From NCBI GenBank assembly GCA_017628775.1, contig JAGBYN010000136.1, forward strand, positions 1-23,544: a DNA stretch of 23,544 nt, given 5' to 3'. The notes beneath the pieces were generated by a model that saw only the letters and a program-made list of their open reading frames with translations, did not search any database and had not been told where the DNA came from. The position numbers and the translations under genes are program-made. Below, in pieces: positions 1-8,555 of this stretch (position 1 is the stretch's first letter; the number at the start of each line of letters is the position of its first letter). Source of the stretch: Bacteroidaceae bacterium. Its GTDB lineage: Bacteria > Bacteroidota > Bacteroidia > Bacteroidales > Bacteroidaceae.

Positions 1-60
1 CACGATTCGTGAGTTGATTGACGACGGGCCGACACGGGGATCGGCCCCTACATCTCTCTT
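1..60 (-). repeat. Inverted copy of the 42-43-bp intergenic repeat unit, cut by the window edge
   Basis: Read on the minus strand, this stretch matches the start of the tandem repeat block at 8600-8655: TGTAGGGGCCGAT, then GTCGGCCCGTCGTCAATCAA, then a CTCACGAATCGTG tail. It lies in opposite orientation to the block near 8600. The left edge of the window truncates it, so copy number here is unknown. No coding potential is seen. Confidence 0.8.
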
Positions 61-169
61 AACCTCTTAACGGACCGTTAGGTCCCTCTTAACGAGGCGA
101 AGCCTCTTCTCTCATCTCTCAACTCTCATCTCTCATCTCTAAACTCTAAACTCTAAACTCTCAACTCCA
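61..169. repeat. Low-complexity intergenic tract with small hairpins
   Basis: Two tight hairpins occur first: GGACC-GTTA-GGTCC at 72-85 and GAGGC-GAA-GCCTC at 94-106. They are followed by short tandem words of the CTCTCAT, CTCTAAA and CTCTCAA type at 107-167. The same words appear on the other strand at 8558-8600, next to the other copy of the GTCGGCCCG repeat. The tract lies directly downstream of the ABC-F stop codon. The hairpins could help end that transcript, but no clean U-run follows them. Confidence 0.6.
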
Positions 170-1807
<1,638 letters not shown>

Positions 1808-1808
1808 G

Positions 1809-1865
1809 TTATAAAAATATATTATTTAAGGTGGGGACCATGAATGATTCGAACAGAATGCTCAT
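1809..1865 (-). CDS. Candidate leader peptide / upstream ORF of the ABC-F gene (18 aa)
   Basis: An ATG at 1865 opens an 18-codon frame (MSILFESFMVPTLNNIFL) that stops with TAA at 1809-1811, one base before the GTG start of the ABC-F gene. A GTGGGG segment just upstream can pair with CCCCAC inside the frame, giving a hairpin over its start. Leader peptides of this kind control several antibiotic-responsive ABC-F genes, but whether this one is translated is inference. A short frame like this can also arise by chance. Confidence 0.3.
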   Translation of the reverse strand: MSILFESFMVPTLNNIFL

Positions 1866-1905
1866 CAACTCGCCCCACAGTTTTTAATTATTCTTTCGTC
1901 ACATG

Positions 1906-1913
1906 CAAAATTA
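1906..1913 (-). promoter_or_regulatory. Candidate -7 element of the ABC-F promoter
   Basis: On the minus strand the octamer TAATTTTG fits the Bacteroidota -7 consensus TAnnTTTG exactly. The nearest -33-like sequence (GTTG) sits 17 bases upstream, a bit closer than usual. Transcription would begin near 1900, giving a leader of about 90 bases that holds the hairpin and the short upstream ORF. Confidence 0.4.
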
Positions 1914-1951
1914 CAATAAAGTTACGAAAGCAACCGTAAATTGATCAAGAC

Positions 1952-2013
1952 AGGTTCTATAAATTCGTTGTTTTATTATTTCGGTTGATTCCGAGCTTGT
2001 TGCCTTGCTTATC
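1952..2013. repeat. 62-bp dispersed intergenic repeat, copy A
   Basis: This matches 4244-4305 over the same length with scattered mismatches. The best conserved core is TTTCGGTTGATTCCGAGC, which can form a TCGG/CCGA hairpin, and both copies end in GCTTATC. Here the end of the repeat supplies the rmuC stop codon (TAA at 2009-2011). A shorter piece, GGTTCTATAATTCGG, recurs at about 5140-5154 over the stop codon of the VanZ-like gene. Confidence 0.7.
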
Positions 2014-3517
2014 TTTTTTGTTCATCCTGCTTTTCCATCATTACCGTATCGTCCGAATCAATAAAGAGCGATTCAGAAGTGTCGGTCAATGTTTTTTTCT
2101 TTTTATTTTCCTTAGCGCCAGCCTTGATTAAATTTCGTGCAGCAGTAATGATGCTTGCGCCACCATCCGATGTTGTGATTTTTAATTTATTCATCTTTTT
2201 AATGGTGTCGTTCATGCTCGTTTCAACCTCAGCAAATCTTTGACTGAAGTCCTGAACGCGATCAATAACCATGTTTGCTGCATCAATCATCACTTGCTGA
2301 TTATTGAGTTGTCGCACCTGCGTCCACATCATTTCAAGAACCCTAAGATTCATATACATGGTTTGCGGTCCAAGAATCATCACCCCTGCATCGTAAGCTT
2401 CGCGCCACAATGCTGCATCATTAAGCAGGGCTAAATTCAAAGCCCCTTCAATGGGGATATACATAATGGCAAAGCTCAAGCGGTTGTAGCCAGAGGGCAG
2501 ATAACGGGTGTAGTCCTTCTTTGCCAGTCGTTTAACTTGATTTCTGACACTCTGAATGTGAGCTTGCAAAAAGGTGGTTCGGCACGTAGCATCGTCGGTA
2601 TTCATATATCGCTCATAGTCGGTGAGCGACATCTTTGAATCGACAACAACATGGCGATTATTGGGGAAATGCAAAATAAAATCAGGAATAAGTCCCCTAC
2701 CCTCGTCATCCTTCATGGCTTTTCCACTGGCCTGGCGGAGCGTCTCCTGCGTACTATATTGTTCCCCCTCCTTCAGTTCGAGGTCCTCCAGCAATTGTTT
2801 CAGCTTCAGTTCGCCGAAATTGCCTTGCACCTTTACCTCGCCAGTAAGTGCTCGTGTGAGCCGATCGGCAGTTTCACCCAAAGCCATGCTTTTCTGCATG
2901 TTAATCTTTATGGTTTCGTCTAAGCGCGCCAAGGCTTCGTGTTGTTGTTCTTTATTTTTCAGGAAAGCCTCTTGCATATCCTTCAGACTTTTCTGTAGCG
3001 GATCAATGATTTGCGACACTTGTTCCTTATTACGCGCACCAAGTTCTTCCTGACGTGCTTTCAGAACCCTCTCAGATGTGGAGCGCATTTGTTCCTGAAT
3101 CAGTTGCAACTGCGTTTCCACTTGTTTTTTATTCATATCGCGCATCGTGTCGAGCTGTTGTTGAAAGGCTGCCTGCGTTTGCTTCAACTGCTGTTCAAGG
3201 CTTTGGGCATGCGCCAATTTCAGGTCGTGAATTTCACCCTTAAACCGTTCGATTTCCTGCGCGTGGCGTTTCTCGGTCTCCGCTTTATCCTGCGTCCATT
3301 GCGCAGTGGCACTTTCATGCAGTGCCTTCAGCACATCGCGCTCGCTGCTAAGCTTTAAGAGTTCTGCCCGACATTGCTCATTAGCTTTTTCCAAAGCCTC
3401 ATTCTTGGCTGCGAGGTCATCCTGAGCCATCGACGGTTTGCTTTGCTTGCCCACAAAAAAGCCACCAACCAGGGCAAGCACCACACTTGTTATAATAATT
3501 ACCAAATAAAATTCCAT
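2009..3517 (-). CDS. rmuC: DNA recombination protein RmuC (502 aa)
   Basis: RmuC proteins limit recombination between inverted repeats and carry a nuclease-like domain; the biochemical role is not fully settled. The sequence begins with a single hydrophobic helix (residues 4-23), followed by a long Gln/Glu/Lys-rich coiled coil to about residue 200, then the RmuC domain. In that domain a stretch near residues 275-300 contains LIPDFILHF and VVVDSKMSLTDYERY, matching the PD...DxK arrangement of restriction-like folds. PIEGALNLAL and MILGPQTMYMNLRV further on are family-typical. Length is normal for the family. The C-terminus is acidic and charged, and the stop codon lies inside the 62-bp repeat. 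The gene is probably transcribed from its own promoter. Confidence 0.93.
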   Translation of the reverse strand: MEFYLVIIITSVVLALVGGFFVGKQSKPSMAQDDLAAKNEALEKANEQCRAELLKLSSERDVLKALHESATAQWTQDKAETEKRHAQEIERFKGEIHDLKLAHAQSLEQQLKQTQAAFQQQLDTMRDMNKKQVETQLQLIQEQMRSTSERVLKARQEELGARNKEQVSQIIDPLQKSLKDMQEAFLKNKEQQHEALARLDETIKINMQKSMALGETADRLTRALTGEVKVQGNFGELKLKQLLEDLELKEGEQYSTQETLRQASGKAMKDDEGRGLIPDFILHFPNNRHVVVDSKMSLTDYERYMNTDDATCRTTFLQAHIQSVRNQVKRLAKKDYTRYLPSGYNRLSFAIMYIPIEGALNLALLNDAALWREAYDAGVMILGPQTMYMNLRVLEMMWTQVRQLNNQQVMIDAANMVIDRVQDFSQRFAEVETSMNDTIKKMNKLKITTSDGGASIITAARNLIKAGAKENKKKKTLTDTSESLFIDSDDTVMMEKQDEQKR

Positions 3518-3539
3518 TCTGTTGATTTGTTGACCAATA

Positions 3540-3572
3540 AAAATCTATTGATTAAACCTGCTGTTTCTCAAA
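3540..3572 (-). promoter_or_regulatory. Candidate rmuC promoter
   Basis: On the minus strand TTTG (3569-3572), a 21-base spacer and TAGATTTT (3540-3547) resemble the Bacteroidota promoter; the last base of the -7 box differs from TAnnTTTG. The -7 box ends 22 bases upstream of the rmuC ATG. Confidence 0.35.
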
Positions 3573-3580
3573 ACGCAATC

Positions 3581-3637
3581 CACCCGTATGCTTTATTGGA
3601 CCAATGCAAAAAATAACGTCGGTAAAGCGTACGGGTG
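3581..3637. repeat. Long inverted repeat between rsmD and rmuC
   Basis: Arms CACCCGTATGCTTTA (3581-3595) and TAAAGCGTACGGGTG (3623-3637) pair over 15 positions with one mismatch. The 27-base loop carries the small palindrome TTGGACCAA. It lies 26 bases downstream of the rsmD stop codon. It may end or stabilise the rsmD transcript, but no U-run follows directly. Confidence 0.6.
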
Positions 3638-3663
3638 ACTTGATTATTGTGTTTCACGAATAC

Positions 3664-4224
3664 TTACTCCTCTGATTCATCAGTGTCGCGTTGCTTGCTG
3701 AAGAAAGAGAAATTCACACTGCCATAAGCACGGTGTTCCAGGAAATAGGGGTGTGCCGAAAAGTCGTAATCCTTACCATGCTCAACCACCACTAATGTTG
3801 AATCCTTAATCATTTGGCTGTTCATAATGCGATCGGGCAATTCACCTAACTCTTTAAGCGCATAAGGAGGGTCGGCAAAGATTAAGTCGTAAGTTTCACG
3901 ACAACGTTCAATATAACGCAAGGCATCGCCACACAAGGGTCGTGCAGCAGGGGTCTTTAACGCTTTGATGCACTCCAAAATAAAACTAAAGTGCTTGCGA
4001 TCCATTTCAACTGTCGTCACCTTTTTACATCCCCTGGATAATAATTCAAGGGTGATGCTCCCTGTGCCCCCAAAAAGATCGAGCGCCGAAGTCTCTTCAA
4101 AATCAAGATAGGCCCTCAGGACATTAAACAGATTTTCCTTGGCAAAGTCCGTCGTGGGGCGTGCCTTGAAGTTTCGGGGTATGTCAAAATGCTTACCTTT
4201 ATAAATACCTGTAATGATTCGCAT
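3664..4224 (-). CDS. rsmD: 16S rRNA (guanine-N2)-methyltransferase RsmD (186 aa)
   Basis: RsmD methylates a guanine of 16S rRNA (G966 in E. coli numbering) using S-adenosylmethionine, during assembly of the small ribosomal subunit. The N-terminus MRIITGIYKG followed by RPTTDFAKE is characteristic. Motif I LDLFGGTGS (48-56) binds the cofactor, VEMD (72-75) is the acidic loop, and the catalytic DPPY sits at 118-121. Length fits the family. It follows the DUF3822 gene, a pairing common in Bacteroidota, with 123 bases between them that carry a 13-bp inverted repeat. The ATG at 4224 is well supported by the conserved N-terminus. Confidence 0.95.
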   Translation of the reverse strand: MRIITGIYKGKHFDIPRNFKARPTTDFAKENLFNVLRAYLDFEETSALDLFGGTGSITLELLSRGCKKVTTVEMDRKHFSFILECIKALKTPAARPLCGDALRYIERCRETYDLIFADPPYALKELGELPDRIMNSQMIKDSTLVVVEHGKDYDFSAHPYFLEHRAYGSVNFSFFSKQRDTDESEE

Positions 4225-4236
4225 GACTAAATTATT

Positions 4237-4356
4237 TATAGGTAGGTTCGATAAATGAGTTGTTTATTCTTTCGGTTGATTCCGAGCGTGGTCGCTTTGC
4301 TTATCATTTGGGCCGTTTGCAAATCGACTCAGACTAAATTACAGAACCTACCTATA
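4237..4356. repeat. 120-bp segment bounded by perfect 13-bp inverted repeats
   Basis: TATAGGTAGGTTC (4237-4249) and GAACCTACCTATA (4344-4356) are perfect reverse complements. The segment contains 62-bp repeat copy B. Its right arm contains the stop codon of the DUF3822 gene (TAG), and its left arm ends 12 bases upstream of the rsmD ATG. In RNA the arms would close a large hairpin between the two genes. No flanking target duplication was recognised. Confidence 0.65.
4244..4305. repeat. 62-bp dispersed intergenic repeat, copy B
   Basis: This is the second copy of the element at 1952-2013, in the same orientation. Shared blocks are AGGTTC-ATAAAT, TTTCGGTTGATTCCGAGC and TTGCTTATC. It sits inside the 120-bp inverted-repeat segment between the DUF3822 gene and rsmD. 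Confidence 0.7.
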
Positions 4357-5118
4357 ATGTGAGAATATAAAGGTCATCATATCGTAGGGCATCTCTTCTT
4401 CAGATGCAATTTCATGATGCTTAAATTCATTGGCGGGCAACACGGGGAGCGTGTTGGGCGCAAACTGACGCATCATCACCAGCAAGGGATTACGCATGGT
4501 GGCGTCGCCTGCAATGTCAATCTTCGTCTGTTGCAGGTTAAAGTTCAACGTATTGGCAATGTTCACCAAGAAATACGCCACATCCTCAACCGTTTGGACT
4601 TTATAGGTATTCAGCAAACGAAGTTTCGCATTTTCGCACGCCATGACAATCGCCTCATTGGGCAATAAATACACGAAGATGCGTTGCCCCAGCTCCTTCA
4701 CAAAGACATGCCGCATCACCGACGTAAACAGCGATTCATAGTGCACTTCGCCCAATTCTTGTTCTATCGTTTGGCAGGTCAGTTCTGGAAGTCCAAAAAG
4801 CAAAACGACATTAGCGGCAGGCACGACATCGTAAAACACGCGTTGCTTGTTTTCAGGAAGCATACTGTAATTATAAAAGGATTGACAGTCCTCTTCTTGA
4901 AAATCATCCAAGGGCACCGCAACAATGCCGCCCGTCACCGTCACCGTAAGCCCATCCTGAGGTTGTGCCTGGTTCAGGGAGAAGGTTTGCTTGGCATGGC
5001 GCAGTTGCTCTGCAAGCGAGGCGTTGCCCATTAAAGGCAAAGACTTAAATTCAAAAGCGCGTCCTTGCTCTAAACGAGCGAAGCACAACGATGAAGGGGA
5101 AAGACGTAGGAGTAACAA
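4348..5118 (-). CDS. DUF3822 family protein (256 aa)
   Basis: This looks like the Bacteroidota-specific DUF3822 family, recognised from the opening LLLRLSPSSLCFARLE, the general length and the position next to rsmD. The fold is thought to be related to ASKHA/actin-like ATPases, but no function is established. No signal peptide or membrane helix is seen, so it is probably cytosolic. The start appears to be TTG (5116-5118): the frame has a TAA four codons upstream of it and no ATG until about residue 29, which would remove the conserved N-terminus. It begins 25 bases after the VanZ-like stop codon, consistent with one transcript. The stop codon falls within the inverted repeat that ends at 4356. 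Confidence 0.75.
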   Translation of the reverse strand: MLLLRLSPSSLCFARLEQGRAFEFKSLPLMGNASLAEQLRHAKQTFSLNQAQPQDGLTVTVTGGIVAVPLDDFQEEDCQSFYNYSMLPENKQRVFYDVVPAANVVLLFGLPELTCQTIEQELGEVHYESLFTSVMRHVFVKELGQRIFVYLLPNEAIVMACENAKLRLLNTYKVQTVEDVAYFLVNIANTLNFNLQQTKIDIAGDATMRNPLLVMMRQFAPNTLPVLPANEFKHHEIASEEEMPYDMMTFIFSHYR

Positions 5119-5143
5119 GGGGATATGTAATTAAAGGTGGGTT

Positions 5144-5545
5144 CTATAATTCGGTATTGCATTTATTTTTTTGAGCCAACACCCATCCATAGGGAATCAG
5201 CAAAGACAAAAGCACACCCGTCAAGTTGGCATATATATCATAAAGGTCATAACCTCGGTAATCCGTGAGGGCTGCCTGAGCCCATTCAATACCAACACTC
5301 ATAAGGGCTGGAGCAAGCGTCGCTAAGAGCAGACACCGCATCCATGCTATGCTTTGATGGCTTCGGATATATTCGGTCCATATCACGCCACACGTACCTA
5401 AATACATCACCAAATGACACAGCTTGTCAAATCCCACCATTGTGGGTAGATCAACAGGCAAAGCACTGGGTTTGCAAAAGCAAAGAATAAAGATAAGTAC
5501 GATGCAACAAACAGAAAACCGATATCTCAATAAATATGCTTTCAT
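5144..5545 (-). CDS. VanZ-like family membrane protein (133 aa)
   Basis: This is a small integral membrane protein of the VanZ-like family, whose founding member confers low-level teicoplanin resistance by an unknown route; most relatives are uncharacterised. Four hydrophobic segments are visible (about 7-25, 40-58, 66-86 and 107-125), with the family-typical F-D-K-L-C-H-L-V-M-Y-L-G stretch after the first loop. The ATG at 5543-5545 is chosen over a TTG two codons upstream because it shares one base with the stop codon of the preceding DUF4250 gene (TAATG), a sign of coupled translation. The short C-terminal tail is polar. Confidence 0.8.
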   Translation of the reverse strand: MKAYLLRYRFSVCCIVLIFILCFCKPSALPVDLPTMVGFDKLCHLVMYLGTCGVIWTEYIRSHQSIAWMRCLLLATLAPALMSVGIEWAQAALTDYRGYDLYDIYANLTGVLLSLLIPYGWVLAQKNKCNTEL

Positions 5546-5718
5546 TACCAAAATTTATTATGTTCTTCTGAATATTCAAAGCCAACAGCGCCCAAAGTAG
5601 ATATAAGCCATTCATGGTCAATATCCTCCGCCCGACAGAGTTCGTCGAGCGAAGGATATTGGTCGCGCAGTTTCATATTGATGTAACTGAACAAAATCAT
5701 AGGATCACTTGGAACCAT
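5545..5718 (-). CDS. DUF4250 domain-containing protein (57 aa)
   Basis: This is a very small protein whose whole length fits DUF4250: DPMILFSYINMKLRDQYPSL, then DELCRAEDID and GFEYSEEHNKFW. The function of the family is unknown. The true start is the ATG at 5716-5718, seven bases after the lipoprotein stop codon; a longer reading up to 5826 only runs through the lipoprotein gene in another frame. Its TAA overlaps the VanZ-like ATG by one base. No signal peptide or membrane helix is seen, so it is probably cytosolic. Confidence 0.8.
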   Translation of the reverse strand: MVPSDPMILFSYINMKLRDQYPSLDELCRAEDIDHEWLISTLGAVGFEYSEEHNKFW

Positions 5719-5725
5719 ACTTATT

Positions 5726-6613
5726 TTATTTCTTGATTTCGTATGTTCCCGTACCCACGTGCTGACCATCCACAAAGATATAGGTTGTGAAGACACCGGG
5801 CTTAAGGATTTCCAGAACAGGCACAAACACCTTTATGTTTTGCGCACTACCATCATATTCCACCACCTTTGTGGCTGAATAATCCAGCTGTTTGTTTTCA
5901 TAGGTAAACTTACCCGAAGCATTGACGATTTCACCATTGGGTTTAGCCAGTTGAATGTAAACCGTGCGCACCCCAGTTTGTGCCGTCACATTACGTTCAA
6001 GCGAAAAGTCAATTGCAAAGGTCTTGATATCATCGCAACGCTTCGCTAACTTACCATTCTTCTTCAAAGGCACAATCACCACCTCAGTTGCATTGAGCTG
6101 AGCTGCAATTTCCACCTTTTCCTGAAGCGCTTCACGCTGACTATTGATTTCGTCATTTTTCTTTCGCGTACGCGCAGCTTCGGCTAACGCTTCATCGCGC
6201 TCGTAAGCCAACGCCACGTTCAAGCGTTGCAAAGAGTCAACTTGGCGAATATAATCGCGCAACACCGAACGCACCGTTTCCAATTCCTTCTTCAAACGCA
6301 AAATCTCAGCCGAGCTTGAGGCCTTAACGTTTTTCAGTTCTTTAAGCAATTCTTCGGCACGCTTTTGTTCCTTGTCCAGCAAATTCGCCAACGAGTCGTT
6401 CTTCACGGTTTTCTTCAACTCGGCGTACTGCAGTGCAAACTCTGCGTATTGATTTTCCATTTCGCGTTTATCAAGTTCTGCCAATTGTCGCAGTTCCTCT
6501 AATTCACGCTCCTTTTGTTTTAATTTTTCCGAATCACCGCAACTCATAACCATCCCGCCCATGAGTGCCAGGACGATGAACGAAGCGATAAATCCTAATG
6601 TTAATTTCTTCAT
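5726..6613 (-). CDS. Coiled-coil lipoprotein of unknown function (295 aa)
   Basis: The chosen start MKKLTLGFIASFIVLALMGG begins a typical lipoprotein signal, with the lipobox-like V-M-S-C placing the acylated cysteine near residue 25. The residues after it (GDSEK) are partly acidic, a weak hint of surface export in Bacteroidota. A long charged coiled coil (about 28-160, rich in Glu, Leu, Lys and Arg) is followed by a C-terminal part (about 175-295) of beta character containing VRTVYIQLAKPNGE and VFTTYIFVDGQHVGTGTYEI. I do not recognise the family of the C-terminal part. A start 15 codons upstream is rejected because it would put polar residues before the signal. It heads the cluster with the DUF4250, VanZ-like and DUF3822 genes. 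Confidence 0.75.
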   Translation of the reverse strand: MKKLTLGFIASFIVLALMGGMVMSCGDSEKLKQKERELEELRQLAELDKREMENQYAEFALQYAELKKTVKNDSLANLLDKEQKRAEELLKELKNVKASSSAEILRLKKELETVRSVLRDYIRQVDSLQRLNVALAYERDEALAEAARTRKKNDEINSQREALQEKVEIAAQLNATEVVIVPLKKNGKLAKRCDDIKTFAIDFSLERNVTAQTGVRTVYIQLAKPNGEIVNASGKFTYENKQLDYSATKVVEYDGSAQNIKVFVPVLEILKPGVFTTYIFVDGQHVGTGTYEIKK

Positions 6614-6629
6614 GATTTGCTTATTTGTA

Positions 6630-6692
6630 GAAGACGACCTTAAAAACGCTGACGCCATGAAGCGGTCCTAAACCATTCCTAAAGTCGTCTTC
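6630..6692 (-). terminator. Candidate terminator / structured spacer after ilvE
   Basis: GAAGACGAC (6630-6638) and GTCGTCTTC (6684-6692) are perfect inverted repeats in the 89-base gap between ilvE and the lipoprotein gene. Inside, a short GC-rich hairpin on the minus strand is followed by TTTTTAAGG. It could end the ilvE transcript or insulate the lipoprotein gene. The outer arms are certain; the terminator role is inferred. Confidence 0.4.
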
Positions 6693-6702
6693 CTGAAACA
6701 TG

Positions 6703-7725
6703 TTATTCCACAATCGTTACCCAACCATGAGTATCAGCCTCAATACCATATTGGATATTGCGAAGCTTTGTGTAGAGTTGTTGGCTAACAGGACCGGGCT
6801 TACCATCCTTAGCAATGACATAGCTTTGCTTGGTATCCAAGTCATCAATGCGACCGATAGGACTAATCACTGCTGCCGTACCACAAGCACCGGCTTCTTC
6901 AAATTCAGCAAGTTCCTCAACGGGGATTTGACGACACTCTACATTCAAACCTAAATCCTTAGCCAACTGTTGTAAACTCTTGTTGGTAATTGAAGGAAGG
7001 ATTGAGCTTGACTTTGGTGTTACGTAAGTATTGTTTTTAATACCAAAGAAGTTTGCAGCACCACATTCATCAATGTACTTCTTTTCCTTGGCATCGAGGT
7101 AGAACTCACATGAATAGCCTAAATCGTGAGCCAACTTATTGGCACGCAAGCTGGCTGCATAGTTACCACCAACCTTAAATGTACCAGTACCGAATGGCGC
7201 TGCACGGTCGAACTCACGCACAACTACATAGTTTGTGGTGTTAAAGCCACCCTTGAAGTATGGACCTACGGGAGTTACGAAAATCATGAACAAATATTCA
7301 TCTGCAGGACGCACGCCTACCTGAGCACCTGTACCAATGAGCAAGGGACGGATATAAAGTGCCGCACCACTTTCGTAAGGAGGAATGAAGCGTGCATTCA
7401 ACTTCACCACCTTCTTCACCATTTCAGCAAAGAGCTCTGTGGGCAATTCAGGCATCATGATACCACGACATGTGCTTTGCAAACGCGCAGCATTTTCTTC
7501 CAAACGGAACACACGTACCTTACCATCAGGACAATTGAAGGCCTTCAAACCCTCAAAAGCCTCTTGGCCATAATGCAAGGCAGTTGCTGCCATGTGGATG
7601 TTAATGGTATCAGAGCTACTTACTTCTACTTCGCCCCACTTACCGTTGCGGTAATAACAACGCACGTTATAATCTGTTGGCATGTATCCAAATGAAAGAT
7701 TTGCCCAGTCAATTTCTTGTTTCAT
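6703..7725 (-). CDS. ilvE: Branched-chain amino acid aminotransferase (340 aa)
   Basis: This is a cytosolic PLP enzyme that exchanges the amino group between glutamate and the 2-oxo acids of leucine, isoleucine and valine. It is a fold-type IV aminotransferase of the larger (type II, about 340-360 aa) branched-chain group. Visible marks are HYGQEAFEGLKAF (51-63), the R-P-L-L-I-G-T-G stretch near 126-133, the catalytic lysine K184 in FKVGGNYAASL, and YIDECGAANFFGI (217-229), whose glutamate E220 contacts the cofactor ring. The start fits the usual N-terminus. It appears to be a single-gene unit with its own -7 box 57 bases upstream of the ATG. Confidence 0.95.
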   Translation of the reverse strand: MKQEIDWANLSFGYMPTDYNVRCYYRNGKWGEVEVSSSDTINIHMAATALHYGQEAFEGLKAFNCPDGKVRVFRLEENAARLQSTCRGIMMPELPTELFAEMVKKVVKLNARFIPPYESGAALYIRPLLIGTGAQVGVRPADEYLFMIFVTPVGPYFKGGFNTTNYVVVREFDRAAPFGTGTFKVGGNYAASLRANKLAHDLGYSCEFYLDAKEKKYIDECGAANFFGIKNNTYVTPKSSSILPSITNKSLQQLAKDLGLNVECRQIPVEELAEFEEAGACGTAAVISPIGRIDDLDTKQSYVIAKDGKPGPVSQQLYTKLRNIQYGIEADTHGWVTIVE

Positions 7726-7781
7726 AGTTTTGTTTGTGTTTTAAATCAGTATGTTTTTTAATGTTTTTTCTAATCCGAAAG

Positions 7782-7789
7782 CAAAAGTA
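7782..7789 (-). promoter_or_regulatory. Candidate -7 element of the ilvE promoter
   Basis: TACTTTTG on the minus strand matches TAnnTTTG exactly, 57 bases before the ilvE ATG. No good TTTG was found 19-21 bases upstream of it, so the -33 box is weak. Confidence 0.4.
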
Positions 7790-7903
7790 CACATTTATAA
7801 TAAAGGAAAGTGTGGTTTGCGCCTAAAAATCCCTAAATCATTTAAAGTTTTGCTGTTTTTTATCAAAATATATGCTTTCATTTCCATTTTTAGCAATGAA
7901 TAA

Positions 7904-7938
7904 ACGGTCAACAGACAATCATCATGTCTATTGACCGT
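7904..7938 (-). terminator. Terminator hairpin of the thiamine operon
   Basis: Arms at 7904-7917 and 7925-7938 (ACGGTCAACAGACA and TGTCTATTGACCGT) pair over 14 positions with one mismatch around a 7-base loop. The hairpin begins 6 bases after the thiamine pyrophosphokinase stop codon. On the minus strand it is followed by TTTATT, a modest U-tract. Confidence 0.7.
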
Positions 7939-7944
7939 ATATTT

Positions 7945-8550
7945 TTACTGCATATAATCGATGAGCACCAAATAATCGCCTTCTGCCTCAATGGTCACTT
8001 CCGTTGAAGTCACTTCATTCAACGTGCCTTGCCACCACGCATTAAAATCATAAATAGGATAGCGCAAACCTGAACTTTTGAAACCTGTGGCGCCGAAATT
8101 GATAATGGAGATTTGCTGTTTGGGGTGCAGACTGAATGTGCATAAACCGCTCACAGGGCGTATCTCGCAATAATCGGTGTACATGCACACGTTTAAACCT
8201 CGATGATGATACGCCATGAGTAAACTGATATTACCCAAAGTATGGCATTCACGCTTACCCGTTGCACCAACAATAACGATATCGGTTTCGCCCGAACGAC
8301 TGATGTAATTGACGGCTTTCGTGAGGTCGTTGAACTCCTGTTCTTCCACCACATGCAAACAATGCGCAAAGCGTTGACGCACATCGGCGTTTAAAGAATC
8401 GGCATCGCCAACAATGGCTGTCGGCACACCACCTTCTGCCACAAAACGGTTGGCTGCGCCATCGCAACACACAACGGGGCAATGTCCGTTCAAAAATTCA
8501 AGAGGAATACGGTGAGTGGGATAATCACCATTGGCTAAGAGAATGGTCAT
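7945..8550 (-). CDS. thiN: Thiamine pyrophosphokinase (201 aa)
   Basis: It transfers a pyrophosphate from ATP to thiamine, giving the cofactor thiamine pyrophosphate in the cytosol. Visible motifs are CCDGAANR (28-35), VGDADSL (47-53) with the metal-binding aspartates, NDLTKA (74-79) and GATGKRECHTLGNISLL (95-111). The last motif normally reads R-x-D-H-T-L; here the aspartate position is cysteine (C102). The C-terminal half has the beta-rich substrate-binding fold, including FGATGFKSSGL. It is the last gene of the riboswitch-controlled thiamine operon and would trap imported thiamine. In Bacteroides the equivalent gene is called tnr3. The 224-base gap before it holds repeats, yet the common strand and function support co-transcription. 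Confidence 0.92.
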   Translation of the reverse strand: MTILLANGDYPTHRIPLEFLNGHCPVVCCDGAANRFVAEGGVPTAIVGDADSLNADVRQRFAHCLHVVEEQEFNDLTKAVNYISRSGETDIVIVGATGKRECHTLGNISLLMAYHHRGLNVCMYTDYCEIRPVSGLCTFSLHPKQQISIINFGATGFKSSGLRYPIYDFNAWWQGTLNEVTSTEVTIEAEGDYLVLIDYMQ

Positions 8551-8555
8551 TTTAT

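Noticed and set aside
5546..5551. TTG start of the VanZ-like gene
   Set aside because: The ATG at 5545 overlaps the preceding stop codon as TAATG and gives a better N-terminus.
5719..5826. N-terminal extension of the DUF4250 frame
   Set aside because: It lies inside the lipoprotein gene in another frame; the family length and the 7-base spacing support the ATG at 5718.
6614..6658. 15-codon extension of the lipoprotein gene
   Set aside because: It would put polar residues in front of a clear lipoprotein signal peptide and overlap the hairpin after ilvE.
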